This document shows, one piece after another, positions 59,564-64,000 of a stretch of DNA of 64,000 nt; the first letter of the stretch is position 1; each line of letters starts with the position of its first letter. The translations under genes were made by a program, and so were the position numbers. The stretch lies in NCBI RefSeq assembly GCF_014201465.1, contig NZ_JACHEP010000008.1, forward strand, positions 50,466 through 114,465. The letters run 5' to 3'. The notes below the pieces were generated by a model that was not told where the DNA came from, searched no databases, and saw only the letters and a list, made by a program, of their open reading frames with translations. The DNA is from Anoxybacteroides tepidamans (GTDB taxonomy: Bacteria; Bacillota; Bacilli; Bacillales; Anoxybacillaceae).

Positions 59564-60342
59564 TAAAATCTCCCTGTTATTTGAAACGTCAACACAAGCA
59601 AGCCAAGAATCCATACATAAGCCGCAAATAATTTGAGCGAATGTTTTTGCAAATAGCGGATCATCCACCGCACCGCGATATAGCCGAATAAAGCCGATGA
59701 AACAGTTCCGGCAAACAAGGAGCTTGCGGAAATTTGTTCCACCCTTCCTTCAAGCAAATCGAATGACTGCAAAACAATCGCCCCTGCGATGGCCGGGATC
59801 GATAATAAGAAAGAAAAATACGCAGACGTTTCGCGATCTAATTTGCGAATTAGTCCGCCGACAATCGTCAGCCCAGAACGAGAAATTGCTGGAAAAATCG
59901 CTGCTGCTTGAAAGATACCAATCACGAACGCATCAGTGTATGTAATATCTTCCATGCGCTTATAGCCATTTTTCACTCCATCGGCAACCCAAAGAAATAC
60001 AGCGGTAATGAGAAATTCCCAACCGATCGTAACACCTGTTTTTGAAATTTCTTCAAAATAATCTTTAAGCAACAATCCTACGACAACCGCCGGGATTGTG
60101 CCAATGACTAACAAAAAAGTAAGCTTGCTGAGCGGCTTTCGAATCATGTAAAGCAATTCTTCTTTATAAATAACAAATACCGCAATTAATGTTCCGATAT
60201 GAAGCATCGTATCGAGAAACAAACCTGCCTCGTCTAGACCGAATAAACGCCTTCCTAAATACAAATGACCGGTGCTACTAATCGGCAAAAATTCGGTCAG
60301 ACCTTGAATCATCCCTAAAATAAATGCTTCAAATTTTGTCAT
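59563..60342 (-). CDS. uppP: undecaprenyl-diphosphatase UppP (BacA)
   Basis: Recycles undecaprenyl pyrophosphate to the wall lipid carrier and gives bacitracin resistance, 259 residues, multi-pass. Catalytic motifs GLTEFLPISSTGHLYL and FPAISRSGLTIVGG. ATG at 60342 follows GGGAGGGG. Eleven bases after dedA, another lipid-carrier-associated membrane protein. Confidence 0.95.
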   Translation of the reverse strand: MTKFEAFILGMIQGLTEFLPISSTGHLYLGRRLFGLDEAGLFLDTMLHIGTLIAVFVIYKEELLYMIRKPLSKLTFLLVIGTIPAVVVGLLLKDYFEEISKTGVTIGWEFLITAVFLWVADGVKNGYKRMEDITYTDAFVIGIFQAAAIFPAISRSGLTIVGGLIRKLDRETSAYFSFLLSIPAIAGAIVLQSFDLLEGRVEQISASSLFAGTVSSALFGYIAVRWMIRYLQKHSLKLFAAYVWILGLLVLTFQITGRF

Positions 60343-60352
60343 CTTCCCCTCC

Positions 60353-60955
60353 CTAGACAGATCCATTTTTTCTACGACGATAAAAATGGAAGCCGATATA
60401 CAACAGCATGGCAACAATCGCTCCGATGATCACCGGACGTAAATACGGCTGGGCGATTTCATTAATTTTTTGCCAATTGCTTCCTAGACGCTCGCCAAGA
60501 AAAATAAAGAAAATCGACCAAGGAATAACAGCCCCTACAGTATATAAAGTAAATTTCGACCATGACATTTTCGCAACGCCGGCCGGAATCGAAATCGCAT
60601 GACGGACAACGGGAATAAATCTTGCGGTAAAAATGACACCCGGTCCGTATTTTTGGAACCATTCTTCTGACAAATCAAGATGTTTTTTCTTAATTAACAA
60701 ATATTTTCCGTATTTATCCAAAAATGGACGACCACCATAAAGCCCCATCCAATAAAGAAAAAGTTGTGCAATCGTGCCACCGATCGTTCCAGCGATGACC
60801 GCGCCGACAAAAGACACTTCTCCTCGCGACACTAAATAACCCGCATACGCTAGTACAATTTCGCTCGGAATGACTTCAATCATTAAAGCAAGCGCAATTC
60901 CGATGTACCCTAAATCAACGAGAAACGTAAAAATTGTTTGAATGAACTCGTGCAT
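60353..60955 (-). CDS. DedA family membrane protein
   Basis: Protein of 200 residues with the DedA/VTT fold: acidic motif in EVIPSEIVLAYAGYL, FTARFIPVVRHAISIPAG with the conserved arginines. Recent work assigns DedA members to undecaprenyl phosphate or phospholipid flipping; the pairing with uppP here fits a lipid-carrier recycling role. ATG at 60955 follows AGGAGG. Confidence 0.92.
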   Translation of the reverse strand: MHEFIQTIFTFLVDLGYIGIALALMIEVIPSEIVLAYAGYLVSRGEVSFVGAVIAGTIGGTIAQLFLYWMGLYGGRPFLDKYGKYLLIKKKHLDLSEEWFQKYGPGVIFTARFIPVVRHAISIPAGVAKMSWSKFTLYTVGAVIPWSIFFIFLGERLGSNWQKINEIAQPYLRPVIIGAIVAMLLYIGFHFYRRRKNGSV

Positions 60956-61043
60956 CCTATTTCCTCCTAATGTATAAACCAAGCTCTTATTACACCATAT
61001 TCAACAGTAAATTATACTATACGGTAAATCGGAAAAAAATAAA

Positions 61044-61074
61044 AAAATTCGGCCACCTCACTCATGAGGTAGCC
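61044..61074 (-). terminator. intrinsic terminator of gltT
   Basis: GGCTACCTCA / TGAGGTGGCC-type 10-bp stem with 4-nt loop, followed on the minus strand by TTTTTTTATTTTT. Confidence 0.9.
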
Positions 61075-61084
61075 ACGATTTCGG

Positions 61085-62350
61085 TTATGCGCTTTTAACC
61101 ACTTCATTGACGTATTGAGCTGCTTTTTCTTCGTTATATTGCCCTTCCCACTTTGACATGACAACTGCAGCGAGCGAGTTGCCGATGACGTTGACCGCTG
61201 TGCGCGCCATGTCTAAAATGCGGTCAATGCCAGCGATAAATGCTAAGCCTTCGACCGGAATTCCGACCGTTCCGAGCGTCGCTAACAAGACGACAAACGA
61301 TACGCCTGGCACTCCGGCAATTCCTTTCGAGGTGACCATCAGCACTAATAAAAGCGAAATTTGTTGAGAAATTGGCATATCGATGCCGTACAACTGCGCG
61401 ATAAAAATTGCCGCTAACGCTTGATACAGCGTAGAGCCATCTAAGTTAAAGGAATACCCTGTCGGAATGACAAATGACGTAATCGCCTTTGGGCAGCCGA
61501 ACTTCTCCATTTTCTCCATAACTTTCGGCAACACCGTTTCTGAACTGGCTGTACTATAAGCAAGAATGAGTTCGTCTTTTAAAATTTTAATAATATTCCA
61601 TATATTTACTCCAGCTAATTTAGCCACAATCCCAAGAACAACAATGATGAAGAAAAGCATCGTGCCATATACAACAATGACTAATTTGCTTAACGGAATG
61701 AGCGATTGCACGCCGAATTTCGAAACGGTTACGCCAATTAAAGCAAATACGCCCAACGGCGCAAATTTCATAATTTGGTTCGTGACGTAAAACATCGCTT
61801 CGGCTACGCCCTGGAAAAACTGCAATACTATTTTCCCTTTTTCGCCGATCGCCGCAACCCCTAAACCGAACATGACAGAAAAGAAAATAATCGCCAACAT
61901 GTTTCCGGTTGAGAGCGCTTCAAAAATGTTTTTCGGAACGATATTGACGACGGTGTCAATCATCGAATGGCTTTGTACTTGATTCGTTGTATCGACATAT
62001 GTTTGAATGTCGGTTTTTTCAAGCGTCTTCATATTGACGCCCGCGCCTGGTTGAAACAAGTTTGCAGCTAGTAGTCCAACGACGATTGCTATTGTAGTAA
62101 TAATTTCAAAATAAACAATTGTTTTTCCACCCAATTTTCCAAGTTTTTTAATATCACCAACGTTTGCGACACCAACCACAAGGCTCGCCACGACAATTGG
62201 AATAACGATCATTTTAATTAAACGAAGGAAAATATCACCAATCGGCTGCAAATAAGTCGCGACTTCCGGATTTCCATAAAAAACAGTCCCGACTGCAATC
62301 CCGAGGAGCAATCCAATAAAAATTTGCCATGCCAATCCTATTTTTCTCAT
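61085..62350 (-). CDS. gltT: glutamate/aspartate:cation symporter GltT
   Basis: DAACS-family symporter of 421 residues, the length of the well-studied Geobacillus stearothermophilus GltT. Hairpin-loop serine motif YSTASSETVLP, NLDGSTLY (NMDGT-type helix 7 motif), and substrate-site AGIDRILDMARTAVNVIG with the aspartate and arginine that bind dicarboxylic amino acids. Imports glutamate/aspartate with H+ or Na+. Monocistronic with its own terminator. Confidence 0.95.
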   Translation of the reverse strand: MRKIGLAWQIFIGLLLGIAVGTVFYGNPEVATYLQPIGDIFLRLIKMIVIPIVVASLVVGVANVGDIKKLGKLGGKTIVYFEIITTIAIVVGLLAANLFQPGAGVNMKTLEKTDIQTYVDTTNQVQSHSMIDTVVNIVPKNIFEALSTGNMLAIIFFSVMFGLGVAAIGEKGKIVLQFFQGVAEAMFYVTNQIMKFAPLGVFALIGVTVSKFGVQSLIPLSKLVIVVYGTMLFFIIVVLGIVAKLAGVNIWNIIKILKDELILAYSTASSETVLPKVMEKMEKFGCPKAITSFVIPTGYSFNLDGSTLYQALAAIFIAQLYGIDMPISQQISLLLVLMVTSKGIAGVPGVSFVVLLATLGTVGIPVEGLAFIAGIDRILDMARTAVNVIGNSLAAVVMSKWEGQYNEEKAAQYVNEVVKSA

Positions 62351-62614
62351 TCGTCTACCTCCTTTTGGACATAAAATAACAAAGTTATTCTAATATGATC
62401 AATGTGACGTGTCAATAATATTTTTATAATAATGTAAATAACTTCCTTTCTTTTTTTCTGTGAAAATAAACGATCCATGAGCGTTGTTTTCATGTTTGGG
62501 TGGAGAGTAAAAATTATTCATGGATGTTTTATGTGTCCAAACACGGACAATCTTTCTCATTCATACATATAAGTAATAGGCGCACGCCTAAAACGACGAG
62601 GGTGGGGTGAGAAA

Positions 62615-63118
62615 ATGTCCGGCATTTTGTCTGCATTGGCGTTCATTATGAAAGAATTAATGTTTTTAGTTTCATATATTAAAAACAATGCATTTCCCCA
62701 GCCGTTGAGCGCACAAGAGGAAGAAAAATATTTGCAGCAGATGGCAGAAGGCGACGAAGAGGCGCGCAATCTGTTAATTGAGCATAACTTGCGGCTTGTC
62801 GCTCATATTGTGAAAAAGTTTGAAAATACAGGCGAAGATGTGGAAGATTTAATTTCAATCGGCACGATCGGCTTGATTAAAGCGATTGAAAGCTATTCGC
62901 AAGGAAAAGGAACGAAACTGGCGACATACGCAGCGCGATGCATCGAAAATGAGATTTTAATAACAATAGTGTGCGTAAATAAATGTAAACGCCACCCCGA
63001 TCGGAGTGACGCCCTACTTCAAATAAAATATCCACGATACAATCATAACACGTCTAAACAGAAATATTCTGTCATTTTTCCTTCATTTTTCTTTCAGTTT
63101 TCTGTCACTTTTTCTTAA
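62615..63118 (+). pseudogene. sigK: sigma-K gene, 5' part, interrupted
   Basis: Codes for residues 1-115 of pro-sigma-K: a pro-sequence [20 protein letters not shown], cleaved before YIKNN in B. subtilis, then region 2.1-2.4 ([33 protein letters not shown]). Homology stops at about 62959. The frame then reads 52 unrelated residues to a TAA at 63118. The junction holds AATGA (62948-62952), the core of the B. subtilis skin attachment site, at the same codons. Most likely an interrupted gene rejoined by excision in the mother cell. The 3' half is outside the window. Confidence 0.9.
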
Positions 63119-63147
63119 ACGACGTGATACCTGTTTTTCTGTCACTT
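63067..63147 (+). repeat. three iterated 11-mers near the element end
   Basis: TTCTGTCATTT (63067-63077), TTCTGTCACTT (63100-63110) and TTCTGTCACTT (63137-63147), spaced 33 and 37 bases, same orientation, between attL and the stop of the HTH gene. Spacing close to three helical turns suggests protein binding sites. Confidence 0.7.
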
Positions 63148-63158
63148 GGTTGATATCA

Positions 63159-63881
63159 CTATTTTCTAATTACTAGTTGAGCGCAAATGGTTTCAATTTT
63201 ATCGTTGATAACAATTTTGTGCTCATAAGAACCATAAAACACGTTATCTTCTCCGTATTCTTCAACTAATTCTCTTATGATTAGTCGTTTTATTTTTTCT
63301 TTTTCCATATCTGTGTACTCAATCTCTTTTTCATCGAGTATATCTTCAATCTCATCAACATAATCGCACGCGTAGAACATGTCCGCTTCATCAATAAATG
63401 TTTTCAATCCATCGACGTAATTTTCAACAATCTCCTTCATCCACGAATCATCTAAACGACCAGCCACTCGTTCCATCCCTTTATAAGTGACTAACCACGT
63501 GCCACCACTTTTCCGTGCTTCACTTACCTTAAACTTCCCTCGCTCAATCCATTTAACGACGGTGTTCTGTCCTAATTCCCATATTTTTTCCGCTTCACGC
63601 GCCGTGTAAACAGCCGTGATCGGTGATATATTGCCACTAATCAAATAAACTTCAACAATGTAATAACCGTCTTCTTCTGATGGATATATGTCGATCGTCA
63701 CTCTACCGACATTCTCGCCTTTCTCATTAGTTAAACTTATCTTTCTGCGTTCGAGTGGATATATGTTATCCGCTGCATCCAAATCCCATTCGTATGCTCC
63801 TTCAATCATCTCAAATACCTTCTCGATCGCTCCGTTAAATGCGTCATCTCTGCTTCCATACTCTTCTTTAAACATCAACAT
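63159..63881 (-). CDS. unknown protein with helix-turn-helix domain
   Basis: Protein of 240 residues, not recognised as a whole. Residues about 92-137 (TAREAEKIWELGQNTVVKWI, later GTWLVTYKGMERVAG) look like an excisionase/MerR-type winged HTH used by phage and plasmid proteins. The N-terminal third is acidic with beta-strand character; the C-terminal third (DEADMFYACDYVDEIEDIL) is helical and acidic. ATG at 63881 follows GAAAGGGG. First gene inside the sigK-intervening element. Confidence 0.75.
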   Translation of the reverse strand: MLMFKEEYGSRDDAFNGAIEKVFEMIEGAYEWDLDAADNIYPLERRKISLTNEKGENVGRVTIDIYPSEEDGYYIVEVYLISGNISPITAVYTAREAEKIWELGQNTVVKWIERGKFKVSEARKSGGTWLVTYKGMERVAGRLDDSWMKEIVENYVDGLKTFIDEADMFYACDYVDEIEDILDEKEIEYTDMEKEKIKRLIIRELVEEYGEDNVFYGSYEHKIVINDKIETICAQLVIRK

Positions 63882-63936
63882 TTTGATTTCCCCTTTCAGT
63901 TTTGTTTTTTTTAGAAAAGACAGGAGGAGAAGAAGA

Positions 63937-64000
63937 TTATACGTATAACTCTACACGCATGCGGTCAAATGCTCCCTTTAAGCGCCCGCTTAAAAATTGC
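63937..64000 (-). CDS. possible C-terminus of a further element gene
   Basis: Minus-strand frame open from the window edge, reading QFLSGRLKGAFDRMRVELYV and ending TAA at 63937. It ends 55 bases before the HTH gene on the same strand. Composition is protein-like but only 20 residues are visible, so this is tentative. Confidence 0.35.
   Translation of the reverse strand, partial: QFLSGRLKGAFDRMRVELYV

Larger units (their letters stand above)
62960..64000. mobile_element. sigK-intervening (skin-like) element, left end, partial
   Basis: Begins where sigK homology stops and continues past the window edge. It holds an HTH protein gene on the minus strand, a possible second minus-strand gene, iterated 11-mers near its end and AT-rich sequence unlike the flanking core genes. 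No recombinase is visible in this first kilobase. In B. subtilis the recombinase gene spoIVCA adjoins this junction; here it must lie further inside or at the other end. Confidence 0.75.

Noticed and set aside
62562..62569. Sigma-E -10 element CATACATA upstream of sigK
   Set aside because: Plausible -10, but no acceptable -35 at the right distance, so not listed as a promoter.
62988..63013. Imperfect palindrome CGCCACCCCGATCGG-AGTGACG after the sigK junction
   Set aside because: It has two mismatches, no T-run and no neighbour to control; not enough to call a terminator or operator.
62985..63118. C-terminal 40-50 residues of the sigK ORF as a functional extension
   Set aside because: The translation after ENEIL has no similarity to sigma-K and ends in a low-complexity Phe/Ser run, as expected for readthrough into inserted DNA.

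Overview
The window is chromosomal DNA of a spore-forming member of the Bacillaceae. Gene order from the ispG end to sda follows Bacillus subtilis almost gene for gene (yqfZ-ispG-yqfX-yqfW-zur through comE, yqeH, sda). Sporulation genes (spoIIP, gpr, yqfC/yqfD, sda, sigK), a CIRCE-controlled hrcA-grpE-dnaK-dnaJ operon and a GltT-type glutamate symporter of the Geobacillus kind point to the Anoxybacillus/Parageobacillus/Geobacillus group. The genus is an inference from gene content and moderate GC.

Layout. 1-5.9 kb: LysM protein end, ispG, yqfX, yqfW, the zinc cluster zur-znuB-znuC with a Zur box, yqfU, yqfT. 5.94-7.54 kb: an IS1182-type insertion sequence placed exactly in the hairpin between yqfT and nfo. 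7.5-20.8 kb: nfo, cshB, yqfQ, ispH, yqfO, trmK, cccA, an unknown membrane protein, sigA, dnaG, yqxD, ppsR, ccpN, recO. 20.8-31.5 kb: yqzL, era, cdd, dgkA, ybeY, phoH, yqfD, yqfC, yqeY, rpsU, yqeW, deoC, mtaB, rsmE, prmA. 31.5-37.6 kb: heat-shock operon (dnaJ, dnaK, grpE, hrcA) and hemW. 37.6-44 kb: lepA, yqxA, spoIIP, gpr, rpsT, holA. 44-49.2 kb: yqzM and the competence cluster comEC/EB/EA/ER. 49.2-55 kb: yqeM, rsfS, yqeK, nadD, yhbY, aroE, yqeH, yqeG, sda. 55-62.4 kb: psd, pssA, motA-motB, an AI-2E-family permease, uppP, dedA, gltT. 62.6-64 kb: the 5' part of sigK, cut at the site used by the B. subtilis skin element, followed by foreign DNA that runs off the window.

Most genes are housekeeping: isoprenoid synthesis (ispG, ispH), ribosome assembly and tRNA/rRNA modification (era, ybeY, yqeH, rsfS, yhbY, rsmE, prmA, mtaB, trmK), replication and repair (dnaG, holA, recO, nfo), protein folding, and envelope lipids (psd, pssA, uppP, dgkA). 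Accessory DNA is limited to the IS1182 element, an IS200/IS605-like end plus a hairpin insertion between rsfS and yqeM, a family of GC-rich intergenic repeats, and the sigK-intervening element. Against the B. subtilis order three blocks are missing at their usual places: glyQ-glyS (between ccpN and recO), pgpH (between phoH and ybeY) and nfeD-floA-yqfB (between yqfC and yqeY).

The strongest leads are the interrupted sigK with an unusual first gene, the IS that split a host terminator and apparently uses half of it together with a host stop codon, and the transposon end that supplies the last codons of rsfS. No tRNA, rRNA, CRISPR array or T-box was seen.
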